Shown: piece after piece, positions 15,436-24,851 of the stretch
Layout of the letters: every line of letters begins with the position of its first letter
How positions within the stretch are numbered: position 1 is the first letter of the stretch
Origin: Salegentibacter sediminis
GTDB lineage: Bacteria; Bacteroidota; Bacteroidia; Flavobacteriales; Flavobacteriaceae
Reading direction: 5' to 3'
DNA: 64,000 nt
NCBI RefSeq assembly: GCF_002078605.1
Contig: NZ_MSJR01000009.1
Location: forward strand, 45,172 to 109,171
Made by a program: the position numbers and the translations under genes
Notes under the pieces: model-generated
The model's input: the letters and a program-made list of their open reading frames with translations, nothing else
What the model was told of the DNA's origin: nothing
The model's database searches: none

Positions 15436-16659
15436 CTATTCAGAGGCCGGGGGCCCCAGATCTATGATCACCTGGTGTCTTAACAGGTCTTCAAAGGTTT
15501 CTCTTTCCCTAATCAGGTGGGCTTTATCCTTATACCAAAGCACTTCGGCGGGACGGAAGCGGGAGTTAAAATTACTGGCCATTGAAAAACTGTAGGCTCC
15601 GGCATTGCTGAAAGCCAGAATGTCACCCTCGGTGATCTCGGCGATGCGGCGGTTATTGGCAAAAGTATCGGTCTCGCAGATGTAACCTACCACAGAGTAA
15701 AACCGCTGTTTTCCTTCAGGATTCGAGATATTGTGAATGTCGTGATGCGAACCGTAGAACATTGGGCGAATGAGGTGGTTAAAACCCGTGTCTACCCCCG
15801 CGAACACCGTAGAGGTGGTTTGTTTGATCACGTTTACCTTTGCAAGGAATTTCCCGGCCTCGCTCACTAAAAACTTTCCGGGTTCGAAGACCAGGGTGAG
15901 TTCGCGACCGTAATCTTTGCAGAAATCATGGAACCTGTGGGTGAGTTTCTCGCCCAACTCTTCGATATCGGTCTCGATATCACCTTCGGTATAAGGTACT
16001 TTGAAACCGCTTCCAAAGTCGAGAAACTCCAGATTTTTAAAGTTCTTAGCCGAATCAAATAGAATTTCAGAAGCACGAAGAAAAACCTCGATATCCAGGA
16101 TGTCGCTCCCGGTGTGCATATGGATTCCGTTGATGTTCATTCCGGTATTTTCTACGATGCGCAGCAAAAGTGGCATCTGGTGAATGGAAATTCCGAATTT
16201 TGAATCTACATGGCCCACAGATATCTTTGCATTTCCACCCGCAAGAATGTGAGGGTTTATTCGAATACATACTGGCACTTCAGGATGTTTGGCACCAAAC
16301 TGCTCCAGGATAGAAAGATTGTCGATATTGATTTGTGCACCCAATTCTACCACTTCCTCTATCTCCTCCAGCGAAACCCCGTTGGGCGTATAGATAATAT
16401 CTTTAGGATCCACGCCAGCTTTGAGACCCAACATCACTTCCTGTACCGAGACCGTATCGAGCCCGCAGCCCATAGAATTGAGAAACTTCAAAATAGAAAT
16501 ATTGGAAAGCGCTTTTACGGCATAATGTATGCGCAGGTCTTTCACTTCGCTAAAAGCATTCTTCAGGCGGTTGTACTGAAAAGCGATCTTTTCAGCATCA
16601 TAAACATACACAGGGCTTCCAAATTCTTTGGCAACGGCCAGCAGGTCTTGATTGGTCAT
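15436..16659 (-). CDS. lysA: Diaminopimelate decarboxylase
   Basis: 407-residue PLP enzyme of the alanine-racemase-fold decarboxylases, catalysing the last step of lysine synthesis: meso-diaminopimelate to lysine and CO2. The PLP lysine is in HYAVKA (Lys49); GIHMHTGSDI and the FEPGKFLVSEAG phosphate-binding region follow, and the substrate-binding Cys is in GYICETDTF near residue 320. The C-terminal FSNAGAYSFSMASNFN completes the active site. Length is normal. Cytosolic homodimer expected. No other lysine genes are adjacent. Confidence 0.95.
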   Translation of the reverse strand: MTNQDLLAVAKEFGSPVYVYDAEKIAFQYNRLKNAFSEVKDLRIHYAVKALSNISILKFLNSMGCGLDTVSVQEVMLGLKAGVDPKDIIYTPNGVSLEEIEEVVELGAQINIDNLSILEQFGAKHPEVPVCIRINPHILAGGNAKISVGHVDSKFGISIHQMPLLLRIVENTGMNINGIHMHTGSDILDIEVFLRASEILFDSAKNFKNLEFLDFGSGFKVPYTEGDIETDIEELGEKLTHRFHDFCKDYGRELTLVFEPGKFLVSEAGKFLAKVNVIKQTTSTVFAGVDTGFNHLIRPMFYGSHHDIHNISNPEGKQRFYSVVGYICETDTFANNRRIAEITEGDILAFSNAGAYSFSMASNFNSRFRPAEVLWYKDKAHLIRERETFEDLLRHQVIIDLGPPASE

Positions 16660-16868
16660 AATGGGGAAATATTAAGGCACAAAATACAGGAGAAAATAAA
16701 ACTCCCGCAAGTGCAAGTCCCAAAAATAACGAATTCCTCTTAATTGTTTTCTTCGGAATAAACTCAGAGATAGACCCGGTTGTCCAAAAATAGCTTTTTT
16801 AAGGATTATTTGGCCACAAATCAATTAATTGCTACCTGTGGAAACCTCTATTATTAAAGGAAAAAAGA

Positions 16869-16900
16869 TTGGTACAATACTTTTGGTTTTGTTACTTTTG
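16869..16900 (+). promoter_or_regulatory. Putative sucC promoter
   Basis: TTGG (16869-16872), 20 nt, then TACTTTTG (16893-16900) fits the Bacteroidetes promoter well; a second TACTTTTG lies at 16878-16885. The start codon is 34 nt downstream. Confidence 0.55.
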
Positions 16901-16934
16901 TTAACCGTAATTAAATCTGAAGAAATACCTGATT

Positions 16935-18128
16935 ATGAACATACACGAATATCAAGGAAAAGAGATTTTAAATAGTTTTGGAGTGCGCATTCAGCGTGGG
17001 ATTGTAGCTCATAATGCTACTGAAGCCGTGAACGCAGCCAAAGAATTAACCGAACAAACCGGAACCGGTTGGCACGTGATTAAAGCACAGGTGCACGCTG
17101 GAGGCCGTGGTAAAGGGGGAGGTGTGAAACTTGCCAAAAACCTTAAGGAGGTAGAAGAAATTGCAGGGGATATTATCGGGATGAACCTGGTTACTCCACA
17201 AACTTCAGCCGAAGGAAAAAAAGTACACCAGGTACTTGTTGCCGAGGATGTTTATTATCCCGGCGACAGCGAAACCTCAGAGATTTATATGTCGGTGCTC
17301 CTTAACCGTGCTACCGGAAGGAATATGATCATGTATTCTACCGAAGGTGGAGTAGATATCGAAAGTGTTGCCGAAAAGACACCGCACCTTATTTTTAACG
17401 AAGAGATCGATCCTACGGTAGGATTGCTTCCTTTCCAGGCGCGTCGCATAGCCTTTAATTTAGGCCTTAGCGGAACCGCATTCAAAGAAATGGTGAAATT
17501 CGTAACCGCGCTTTACACCGCCTTTGAAAAATCTGATTCTTCTCTTTTTGAGATCAATCCTGTTTTAAAAACCAGCGACGATAAGATCCTTGCCGTTGAT
17601 GCTAAAGTAACCCTTGATGATAATGCGCTTTTCCGTCATAAAGATTATGCTGAAATGCGGGACATTCGTGAAGAGAATCCTACTGAAGTTGAAGCCAAGG
17701 AGGTAGGACTTAACTATGTAGACCTTGACGGAAACGTGGGTTGTATGGTTAACGGTGCCGGGCTTGCTATGGCAACGATGGACCTTATCAAGCAGGCGGG
17801 TGGAGAACCTGCAAACTTCCTTGATGTTGGTGGTACTGCCGATGCTAAAAGAGTGGAAGAAGCTTTCAGAATTATTCTGAAGGATGAAAAAGTAGAAGCT
17901 ATTTTGGTTAATATCTTTGGAGGTATTGTTCGTTGTGACCGTGTGGCGCAGGGAATTGTTGATGCCTACAAGAATCTTGGAGATAAGATAAATGTACCAA
18001 TTATTGTGCGTCTGCAGGGAACTAATGCCGATATCGCAAAAGAACTTATAGACAACAGCGGATTGAAAATTCACTCTGCCGTGGAATTCCAGGAAGCAGC
18101 CGATAAAGTACAGGAAGTACTTAGCTAA
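16935..18128 (+). CDS. sucC: Succinyl-CoA synthetase beta subunit (ADP-forming)
   Basis: 397 residues, beginning MNIHEYQGKEIL as in other SucC proteins. It has the ATP-grasp fold (KAQVHAGGRGKGGGVKLA near residue 45; EINPVLKT near 205 with metal-binding residues) and the C-terminal CoA-ligase domain (FLDVGGTAD, IFGGIVRCDRVAQG). With the alpha subunit SucD it interconverts succinyl-CoA and succinate, making ATP in the TCA cycle. sucD is not in this window, so the subunits are encoded apart, as in many Flavobacteriia. It has a strong promoter and its own terminator, consistent with high expression. Confidence 0.97.
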   Translation: MNIHEYQGKEILNSFGVRIQRGIVAHNATEAVNAAKELTEQTGTGWHVIKAQVHAGGRGKGGGVKLAKNLKEVEEIAGDIIGMNLVTPQTSAEGKKVHQVLVAEDVYYPGDSETSEIYMSVLLNRATGRNMIMYSTEGGVDIESVAEKTPHLIFNEEIDPTVGLLPFQARRIAFNLGLSGTAFKEMVKFVTALYTAFEKSDSSLFEINPVLKTSDDKILAVDAKVTLDDNALFRHKDYAEMRDIREENPTEVEAKEVGLNYVDLDGNVGCMVNGAGLAMATMDLIKQAGGEPANFLDVGGTADAKRVEEAFRIILKDEKVEAILVNIFGGIVRCDRVAQGIVDAYKNLGDKINVPIIVRLQGTNADIAKELIDNSGLKIHSAVEFQEAADKVQEVLS

Positions 18129-18151
18129 AACCTGAGTAAATATTATACTGA

Positions 18152-18181
18152 AAAGCCGCCCGGAAGGGTGGCTTTTTTTTT
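18152..18181 (+). terminator. sucC terminator
   Basis: Stem AAGCCGCCC/GGGTGGCTT with a GGAA loop and one G-T pair, followed by nine T residues, 24 nt after the stop. Confidence 0.85.
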
Positions 18182-18192
18182 ATGTTTTCATT

Positions 18193-18345
18193 CGTCATTC
18201 CAGGCCTGACCCGGAATCTCATCTAGGAACTTTTTTGACTCCGCCGGGATCTTTTCTTCTCTACAGCTTTTGAGTGAGATTCTGAATCAAGTTCAGAATG
18301 ACGTTTCTACGGAATCGTCATTCCGGGATAGACCAGGAATCTCAT
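18193..18345. repeat. Cluster of three palindromic intergenic repeats (REP-like)
   Basis: Three copies of an imperfect palindrome sharing CGTCATTC at one end and GAATCTCA at the other: 18193-18222 (+), 18275-18303 (-) and 18316-18345 (+). Each is about 30 bp; the middle copy is a near-perfect hairpin (ATTCTGAA/TTCAGAAT). Copies one and two face each other and could form one long hairpin. Similar elements recur between genes in many Bacteroidota genomes. They lie just after the sucC terminator. Confidence 0.75.
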
Positions 18346-18470
18346 GCTGCGTAATGTCCCCCTGGTAGGCTCTCTTTCTTTTAAAAAAAATATAGAATTC
18401 TAACTCCAACTGTAACATCTAAAATTTTATAGGGTCTTTTTTAATGTATAACCTTATAAATCATTTTATT

Positions 18471-18803
18471 ATGAAAAATTTACAGTTATTTTTGCTGGTG
18501 CTGGCCATTGGTTTCGGAACAGCAGTGAAGGCAGCTTATCTGCCAATCGACCCGACTTCTGCTTTTAAATATGAAGTGGAAAAACTTCTTGAGGATTTAC
18601 CTATAGAACTTGAGGAGGCAGAGAAAACAGTTAATCTTTCTATTACCTTCAACGATGATAATGAGATCGTGGTTTTATCGGTAGAATGTGACGACCCGTA
18701 TGTAGAAAGTGTGATTAAGAAGCGTTTGAACTACAAGAAGGTAGAAACACAACTAGATAAATCTATAAGAGTTTACAAATTGCCCATCAGACTCAAAGCT
18801 TAA
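18471..18803 (+). CDS. Small secreted protein of unknown function
   Basis: 110 residues from the ATG at 18471, which begins a clear signal peptide (MKNLQLFLLVLAIGFGTAVKA). The mature part of about 90 residues has the pattern of a small alpha-beta domain: an acidic helix (FKYEVEKLLEDLPIELEEAE), a strand (VNLSITFNDDNEIVVLSVEC), a second helix (PYVESVIKKRLNYK) and a final strand. The helix-strand-strand-helix order resembles small TonB-C-like modules, but I do not recognise a named family. Earlier in-frame Met at 18444 is unlikely. It has its own terminator. Confidence 0.7.
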   Translation: MKNLQLFLLVLAIGFGTAVKAAYLPIDPTSAFKYEVEKLLEDLPIELEEAEKTVNLSITFNDDNEIVVLSVECDDPYVESVIKKRLNYKKVETQLDKSIRVYKLPIRLKA

Positions 18804-18831
18804 GATCGATCAAAAAATGTAAAGAACAAAA

Positions 18832-18860
18832 AACCCGGCTCATCACCGGGTTATTTTTTT
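18832..18860 (+). terminator. Terminator of the small secreted protein gene
   Basis: Stem AACCCGG/CCGGGTT followed by ATTTTTTT, 29 nt after the stop. Confidence 0.85.
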
Positions 18861-18988
18861 ATAGCCTCCTGACTGATAAAATCACTAGAGACGCTGAAAT
18901 AATTTCAGAATGAGGGTTTAAAGAAAATTCCTATAAAAAAATTCCCCTGGAGAAAACCGATGAGAATTGTATTATAAATAATTGGGCC

Positions 18989-19795
18989 TTAATCCCGTTC
19001 AGGATACCAGTCGAGTTGTATCACCTCGATCTCTTCATTTCCTTCATCTACCAGACTTTTGAACTTATCTACATCGGCCAGCCCGTCCTGCCCCCGATAA
19101 TGGTAAGGGTAAACCTGTTTGGGTTTAAACGCCAGCACGGCATCGGCCGCCTGTTCTACAGACATTGTGTAGGGGAGGTTCATAGATACCAGTGCCATAT
19201 CTATATCTTTTAATGCTCTCATTTCCGGAATATCTTCGGTATCGCCAGAAATATATAAACGCTGGCCATCTTTCTCGATTAAATAACCATTCCCCCGTCC
19301 TTTTTTGTGACGTGATTCAGGATCGTCTTCCGGCAGGTTATACATGGGGATAGCTTCAATATAGAAATCAAGTACTCGAGTTGTACCACCATTATCTAAA
19401 GTTCTTAAGATATCGTCCATTTCTTCTGGCAATTCCTCTTTTACCGCTTGAGGAACAATAATATGCACGCCTTCCAGATCCAGTGCCTGTAAAGTTTCGG
19501 CGTTTAGATGGTCTCCATGGATATCGGTGATTAATATAAAATCGGGTTTTTCTTTCCCTTCAAATGCTATGGCTCCTCCTACAGGGTCCAGATAGAAAAC
19601 CGCCTCGCCCCAATTAATCACCGCCGTAGCATGCGATACAGGCTGAATATTGATATCTGCTGAAGCATTATTTTTTTCATCTATTTCTGTGGCTTGTTCT
19701 ACCTCCGCCTGGCTCTCTTCCCGGTCTTCCTGGTTTTCGTTTTTGCAGCCGGTAAGAAGCAGGCTCAAGGCCAGTATTCCTAATAAGTGTTTCAT
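18989..19795 (-). CDS. MBL-fold metallo-hydrolase lipoprotein (UlaG-like)
   Basis: 268-residue lipoprotein: signal peptide ending LLLTGC (Cys17), a 30-residue acidic Glu/Gln linker, then a metallo-beta-lactamase fold. The zinc motif is TDIHGDH at 90-96, where the first His of the usual HxHxDH is Asp; SHATAVI and VFYLDPVGG before it, a YISGDTEDIPEM stretch and a late YPYHYRGQD supply further ligands. This variant is seen in the UlaG-like branch. It should sit in the periplasm attached to a membrane. Substrate unknown. Monocistronic. Confidence 0.85.
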   Translation of the reverse strand: MKHLLGILALSLLLTGCKNENQEDREESQAEVEQATEIDEKNNASADINIQPVSHATAVINWGEAVFYLDPVGGAIAFEGKEKPDFILITDIHGDHLNAETLQALDLEGVHIIVPQAVKEELPEEMDDILRTLDNGGTTRVLDFYIEAIPMYNLPEDDPESRHKKGRGNGYLIEKDGQRLYISGDTEDIPEMRALKDIDMALVSMNLPYTMSVEQAADAVLAFKPKQVYPYHYRGQDGLADVDKFKSLVDEGNEEIEVIQLDWYPERD

Positions 19796-19889
19796 AATGC
19801 TTGATTTTAGTTTTTAATTTCCTCTTAAAATTAAGGAATTTATAAAGTTAACCAACCAAAAACAGATGTTCTGGAGCTTTAGTAAAGAT

Positions 19890-20348
19890 TTAAGAAAGCT
19901 CTAAGCGCATCTTAATATCTCCGCGGGAGTATGGGTTATTCTCCCCGATTGGAATTTCCCTGAAGCCGTATTTTTTATAGATGTAGATCGCGTTTTCCAG
20001 TTTGCGATTAGAGTAAATGATGAGGTGGTTCCACTTCTGGTTTTTTGCGAATTTAATACTATGTTCCATTAATTTCTGCCCGATTTTTTTTCCCTGGTAT
20101 TTTGGAGTAACCGCCATCTTTGTGAGCTCAAATACATTCTCGTCTATTTTCATCAGAGCGACGCAGCCAATGATCTCCTCAGCTTCTTTGACGAAAAAAA
20201 TTGTGCCTCCCGGCTCAATGATATATTTTTCGGGATTACCCAGTACTTCCTCGTCATGTGATTCTACCCAAAAGTATTTTTCGAGCCAGGCGATATTAAG
20301 CTCCTTAAAATCTTTGGCGTATTGTGGCTGGTAAGAGATTATTTCCAT
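19890..20348 (-). CDS. GNAT family N-acetyltransferase
   Basis: 152-residue acyltransferase. The acetyl-CoA-binding motif A is visible as LTKMAVTPKYQGKKIGQKLMEH near residue 95 when read across the strand-helix junction, followed by the NRKLENAIYIYKKYGF motif B. The N-terminus (NIAWLEKYF) matches GNAT proteins common in Bacteroidota. The acceptor substrate cannot be predicted. Cytosolic and apparently monocistronic. Confidence 0.85.
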   Translation of the reverse strand: MEIISYQPQYAKDFKELNIAWLEKYFWVESHDEEVLGNPEKYIIEPGGTIFFVKEAEEIIGCVALMKIDENVFELTKMAVTPKYQGKKIGQKLMEHSIKFAKNQKWNHLIIYSNRKLENAIYIYKKYGFREIPIGENNPYSRGDIKMRLELS

Positions 20349-20481
20349 ATTACTATGCTGAAATTTTTTGGCTAAAATAGAAAATAAAGCAGTTTGTGCA
20401 GGTTGCCTTTAAGGCTAAAGCCCTGAATTATAAATTATTTTTTACTTTCACCGCCGCCTGACTAATCAAAAATTAATTTTT

Positions 20482-22098
20482 ATGAAAAAGCTTTCGGTAA
20501 ACTTCCTGTTTCTCTGTTCGTTTTTAATATTGAATGCCTGCTCTTCAGCGGTAACAACAGAAGAAAAAAAGACCGAAGAAAAGCAGCTAAGTATTTTGCC
20601 ACCCGAAGACCTTTACGGGGAGCTGTTTTACCGGGTTCAGGAAAATGATTCCCTGTTTTCTGATAGCAAAACTTTTGTAGATGCTGTGCCGCGCATCGCT
20701 CCGGAAGAGCTTCGAAAGAGATATTCTGAAATACAACCAGAGACTAATGCTGAAATAAAAGCTTTTTTAAATAAAAACTTCATCATCCCGGAAGCCTCCA
20801 GCGATTATGAAACAGATTCTTCTTCGATAAACCTGCATATCAAAAAGCTTTGGGAGGAATTGAAACGCCCTGCCGATGAGCAGGTTTCAGGCACCTTAAT
20901 TCCCCTGCCGAATCCGTACATAGTTCCCGGAGGGAGATTCCGGGAGATCTATTACTGGGATAGTTATTTCACTATGCTTGGGCTGCAGGAAGACGGGGAA
21001 ATTAAAACCATAAAGCACATGCTGGATAATTTTGCTTGGCTCATCGAAAACTATGGTTTTATCCCTAACGGAAACCGCACCTATTATTTAAGCCGCTCCC
21101 AGCCACCATTTTTTGCCAAAATGGTTCAGTTACTTGCTCAAATACAAGGGGAGGAAGTTTATGCAGAATACCTACCGGCGATGCAAAAAGAATATGATTT
21201 CTGGATGAGTGGCAGTGAAAATGCTGGATCGGGGGCCTATAAAAGAGTGGTGATACTTCCCGACGGAGAGATTTTAAATCGTTACTGGGACGATAAAAAC
21301 ACACCAAGGCCCGAAAGTTATCGCGAGGATGTGAAAACCGCTGAAAAAGCGGTTGCTAAAAATCCAGAGCGTACACGGGGGGAAGTCTACAGAGACCTAA
21401 GGGCCGCGGCCGAATCAGGTTGGGATTTTTCCAGCCGCTGGCTTAGTATAAATGGGAATGGTGATTTTAATCTTTATAGTATTCATACCACTCAAATTAT
21501 TCCGGTGGATCTAAACAGCCTTCTTTATAATCTGGAGCATACCCTTGCCCGGGCCTATGAATTGGAAGCACCTACTGATAAAGCTGAAATTTACCGAAGA
21601 AAAGCAGAGAATCGAAAGGCCGCCATTCAGAAATACCTTTGGGAAGAAGAGACCGGTTTTTATTTCGATTATAATTTTAAAAATGCTAATACTACGGGGA
21701 TCTATTCACTGGCCGGGGTTTACCCGCTCTTTTTTGAAATTTCGAAAGTAGAGCAGGCCCGAAAGGTCACAGAAGCCCTGGAACAGATTTTCTTAAGGCC
21801 GGGCGGTCTGGTAAGCACTCCACACCATACGGGGCAGCAATGGGATGCACCCAATGCCTGGGCCCCACTGCAATATATGAGTATTGAAGGGCTTCGCAAT
21901 TATGGGAAAGACCAACTTGCTTCAGAAATTAAGCAGCGCTGGTTAAATCTTAATCAAAACGTATATCAGAAGACTTTTAAAATGTTGGAAAAATACAATG
22001 TGGAAGACCTTAGCAAAGAGAGCGGGGGAGGGGAATACCCCACCCAGGATGGCTTTGGTTGGACCAACGGAGTCTACCAGAAACTATCAAAAGAATAA
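20482..22098 (+). CDS. Alpha,alpha-trehalase (GH37), lipoprotein
   Basis: 538-residue glycoside hydrolase family 37 enzyme that splits trehalose into two glucose molecules. Signature 1 is PGGRFREIYYWDSYF near residue 152 and signature 2 is QWDAPNAWAPLQY near residue 452. Likely catalytic acids are the Asp in SGWDFSSRW and the Glu in GGGEYPTQDGFGW. The protein starts with a lipoprotein signal (LILNACSS), so it acts outside the cytoplasm, unlike E. coli TreF and like the periplasmic TreA but lipid-anchored. No trehalose transporter is adjacent. Confidence 0.95.
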   Translation: MKKLSVNFLFLCSFLILNACSSAVTTEEKKTEEKQLSILPPEDLYGELFYRVQENDSLFSDSKTFVDAVPRIAPEELRKRYSEIQPETNAEIKAFLNKNFIIPEASSDYETDSSSINLHIKKLWEELKRPADEQVSGTLIPLPNPYIVPGGRFREIYYWDSYFTMLGLQEDGEIKTIKHMLDNFAWLIENYGFIPNGNRTYYLSRSQPPFFAKMVQLLAQIQGEEVYAEYLPAMQKEYDFWMSGSENAGSGAYKRVVILPDGEILNRYWDDKNTPRPESYREDVKTAEKAVAKNPERTRGEVYRDLRAAAESGWDFSSRWLSINGNGDFNLYSIHTTQIIPVDLNSLLYNLEHTLARAYELEAPTDKAEIYRRKAENRKAAIQKYLWEEETGFYFDYNFKNANTTGIYSLAGVYPLFFEISKVEQARKVTEALEQIFLRPGGLVSTPHHTGQQWDAPNAWAPLQYMSIEGLRNYGKDQLASEIKQRWLNLNQNVYQKTFKMLEKYNVEDLSKESGGGEYPTQDGFGWTNGVYQKLSKE

Positions 22099-22123
22099 TA
22101 GAAAAAGAAAGTGGCCGGAGGTT

Positions 22124-22489
22124 TTACTTCTGGCCTGTAGTTCTTTTATTTTTTTGGTTCCAGGGCCATTTTCCTTCTATTTCTACCTCCAGGGTAAAGC
22201 TTAAAAAGGTTCTAATCAGGATGATGAGTCCCAGTTTAAGAATTTGCTCCATTTGCACATCGTAGACCACAGTGGCGATAATATCGGCGGCAATCAGCAC
22301 CTCTAACCCAAGTAGGATGGCACGGCCTAATTCCTCCCGAATCTTTTGAAAGCTTCTAATATTTTCGCCCTGAAGCTTAAAAGCAAACCGGCCCAGGGCA
22401 AGAAATGTCCCGATAACCATTACCAGGATCCCTACCACTTCTATAACCCGCGCAGTTATCTCAATAAGTTCTTTTACATTATCTTCCAT
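22124..22489 (-). CDS. DUF1622 membrane protein
   Basis: 121-residue integral membrane protein of the DUF1622 family with three hydrophobic segments (residues about 16-38, 54-75, 84-104). The family motif region FQKIREELGRAILLGLEVLIAADI is typical, here quoted in part: REELGRAILLGLE. Function unknown. Its start overlaps the end of hutG by 11 bp, so it is almost certainly co-transcribed with hutI and hutG, though a role in histidine breakdown is not known. Confidence 0.85.
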   Translation of the reverse strand: MEDNVKELIEITARVIEVVGILVMVIGTFLALGRFAFKLQGENIRSFQKIREELGRAILLGLEVLIAADIIATVVYDVQMEQILKLGLIILIRTFLSFTLEVEIEGKWPWNQKNKRTTGQK

Positions 22490-23489
22490 GGGCAGCTTTC
22501 ATAAAATCTGTTATAAAAAACGAAAGTGCTTTTCCTACCTGGCCGGCGCTAGCAGTAGTGGGAGCTGCTTCGCATACATGTAGATAGCTACACTCTGGTA
22601 AACGTGCAGCAAGGCTTATGAAATGTCTCACTTGCTCCATGCTAAAACCGGAGGGCGTTTGGGCACTTGCGGGAAAATTCTTGATTACATCGCAGTCCAG
22701 TTCCAAGCCGAACTCTTCATCCCGAACAAATTCCAGACTGTCCAAAAAGGCTGAATGGAGTTCTTCGGAAGACAGATCCATCAATTCCTCGAAGAGCCTG
22801 TATTCCGTATTCTCTGAAGGCTTGATCTCATTGAAAATATACTGCGGGGTGTAATTTTGTGCCAGCCCAAAGATTGTATACCTACCTAAGAGGTCTTCTT
22901 TTCTGGCAAAGCTGAAACCATTTCCGCTGTGTCGGTGCTCCAGTTTGCGTAAATCGGTATGAGCATCGATATTAAGCACATTGAGTGCTTTTCCGAAGGC
23001 CCTTGAACTGCCATTTATATTAGCATATGCATTATTGTGCCCACCTCCAATAATAAGCGGAATCTTTCCTGCTGAAACTATGGATTGCACCAGTGCACTT
23101 ACTTTCTGATCTATGATCGCTGTTAGGTCTCCCAGTTTAGGCAAATAATTAGGGTCTTCCTCATCGATATTTCCCGCTTTTTTCATTTCGGCAGTACAAT
23201 CAATATGCCCCAGCAGGATAAGAGATTCGGGATTCGTAAATTCATTATGTTGAATATTCAAAAGGGAATTCAGGCAGGCTTCCCAGGCCTTTGAAGCTCC
23301 GGGTTTTCCATGGTTGGCACGAATCCCGATATCTTCCGGAATCCCGAAGATCACAAATTTCGCAGGATGCTCTTTAAGTTCTTCTAATTTATTGATGAAT
23401 TCGATCTTTTCTCCGAATTTGGTTTCGCCATCCCTGGGAGCGATCAGCTTCTCGACTGTTTTGAAATTATAGAGCTTCAGGCCTTCCAT
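22479..23489 (-). CDS. hutG: Formimidoylglutamase
   Basis: 336-residue arginase-fold hydrolase. Manganese ligands lie in GGGHNNAY near residue 152, NIDAHTDLR near 178, and ELDCDV near 268. In the histidine-utilisation pathway HutG turns N-formimino-L-glutamate into glutamate and formamide; the other arginase-family activities (agmatinase, arginase) are less likely because hutI precedes it with a 1-bp TAATG overlap. Cytosolic. The rest of the pathway (hutH, hutU) is not in the window. Confidence 0.9.
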   Translation of the reverse strand: MEGLKLYNFKTVEKLIAPRDGETKFGEKIEFINKLEELKEHPAKFVIFGIPEDIGIRANHGKPGASKAWEACLNSLLNIQHNEFTNPESLILLGHIDCTAEMKKAGNIDEEDPNYLPKLGDLTAIIDQKVSALVQSIVSAGKIPLIIGGGHNNAYANINGSSRAFGKALNVLNIDAHTDLRKLEHRHSGNGFSFARKEDLLGRYTIFGLAQNYTPQYIFNEIKPSENTEYRLFEELMDLSSEELHSAFLDSLEFVRDEEFGLELDCDVIKNFPASAQTPSGFSMEQVRHFISLAARLPECSYLHVCEAAPTTASAGQVGKALSFFITDFMKAAHGR

Positions 23490-24727
23490 TATTTCACTTT
23501 TTTACCGTTAATAAATACATAATCTATGGAGTTTGTCCCAAAGGCATAGGGAAGGAAAGCATAGGAAGGAATTTCTTTCGTTAGGATAATATTGGCCTTT
23601 TTTCCTTTAGTGATGCTGCCGTGGGTCTCGCTGAGATCCATGGCATAAGCTCCGTTGATAGTCGCTGCATTAATAGCCTCTTCCGGGGTCATTTTCATCT
23701 TGATACAGGCCAGAGAAACTACAAGGTTCATATTCCCGCTTGGCGTGCTGCCGGGGTTAAAATCGGTTGCCAGGGCCAGGGGCAATCCCGCCTCCAGGAT
23801 CTCACGGGCGGGCGTGTAAGGAATGCTTAAATACAGGGAACAGGTGGGAAGGGCCACCGGCATAGTGGCCGTGTTTTTAAGGCTTTCAATATCTTCGGGG
23901 CGCATTACCTCCAGGTGATCTACGCTCAGGGCTTCGTGTTCTACCCCGGCCTGAATTCCACCTATGGCGTGAAATTGGTTGACATGAATCTTAGGTTTCA
24001 TGCCGTATGCTTTTGCTGCTGAAAGCAGGCGGTGAGTGTCTTCTACCGTAAAATATCCCTGCTCGCAGAAGATATCTATATATTCTGCCAGTTTTTCTTT
24101 AGCGACCTCTGGCAGGATTTCATTTATGACTTTATCTATGTATGCCGCAGTATTCCCTTTATATTCCTTCGGAAGGGCGTGAGCACCCAGAAAGGTTGAC
24201 TTAATTGGGATAGGATAATTTTCTTTCAGTTTTTTTATCACCCGCAGCATTTTAAGCTCGCCTTCTTTGGTGAGCCCGTAACCCGATTTTATTTCCACCG
24301 CGCCGGTACCCAGGCTCATTACTTCTTCCAGGCGTTGTGCCGATTGCCGGTACACCTCCTCCTCGGAAGTCTCCTGCAGGGTTTTAGCCGAATTAAGGAT
24401 ACCGCCTCCGCGATTGGCAATCTCTTCATAACTGAGTCCGTTAATGCGATCTACGAATTCCTGCTCCCGGTTTCCGGCGTAGACAATATGCGTATGCGAG
24501 TCGCACCAGGAGGGCAAAACGATCTTTCCCTGTGCATTAATAGTTTCATCAGCCTTGATTTCCGGGAGATCTTCCATTTTTCCGAAGTCGGATATTTTAT
24601 CATCTTCAATTAGCAACCAGGCATTTTTAATTGTGGGCAACTCCTTCATTTCCTCTCCAGAGAGCTTTTCTACAGCAGTTTCCCTTACCTGTAAGAGTTC
24701 TTTTATATCAGTGAACAGTAATTTCAT
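23489..24727 (-). CDS. hutI: Imidazolonepropionase
   Basis: 412-residue amidohydrolase that opens the ring of 4-imidazolone-5-propanoate to give N-formimino-L-glutamate, the step before HutG. The metal motif is DSHTHIVYAGNRE near residue 77; the FLGAHALPKEY, KIHVNQFHAIGG and ATDFNPGSTPSGNM motifs are characteristic of HutI. Length is normal. First gene of a hutI-hutG-DUF1622 operon; its stop and the hutG start overlap by 1 bp. Cytosolic. Confidence 0.95.
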   Translation of the reverse strand: MKLLFTDIKELLQVRETAVEKLSGEEMKELPTIKNAWLLIEDDKISDFGKMEDLPEIKADETINAQGKIVLPSWCDSHTHIVYAGNREQEFVDRINGLSYEEIANRGGGILNSAKTLQETSEEEVYRQSAQRLEEVMSLGTGAVEIKSGYGLTKEGELKMLRVIKKLKENYPIPIKSTFLGAHALPKEYKGNTAAYIDKVINEILPEVAKEKLAEYIDIFCEQGYFTVEDTHRLLSAAKAYGMKPKIHVNQFHAIGGIQAGVEHEALSVDHLEVMRPEDIESLKNTATMPVALPTCSLYLSIPYTPAREILEAGLPLALATDFNPGSTPSGNMNLVVSLACIKMKMTPEEAINAATINGAYAMDLSETHGSITKGKKANIILTKEIPSYAFLPYAFGTNSIDYVFINGKKVK

Positions 24728-24851
24728 TTTCTCTTGTGTTTTGGCATATAAAGATATAAAACGGGGAAGAAAAATAAAGGAAATGCTAGTAAACTATGGG
24801 CTTATGTTTATTTTAGAGGAAATTTTGAGGAATTAATCCAAAGACATATAT

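Noticed and set aside
16210..16743. 177-codon plus-strand frame over lysA
   Set aside because: Antisense shadow of diaminopimelate decarboxylase; translation is low in recognisable motifs.
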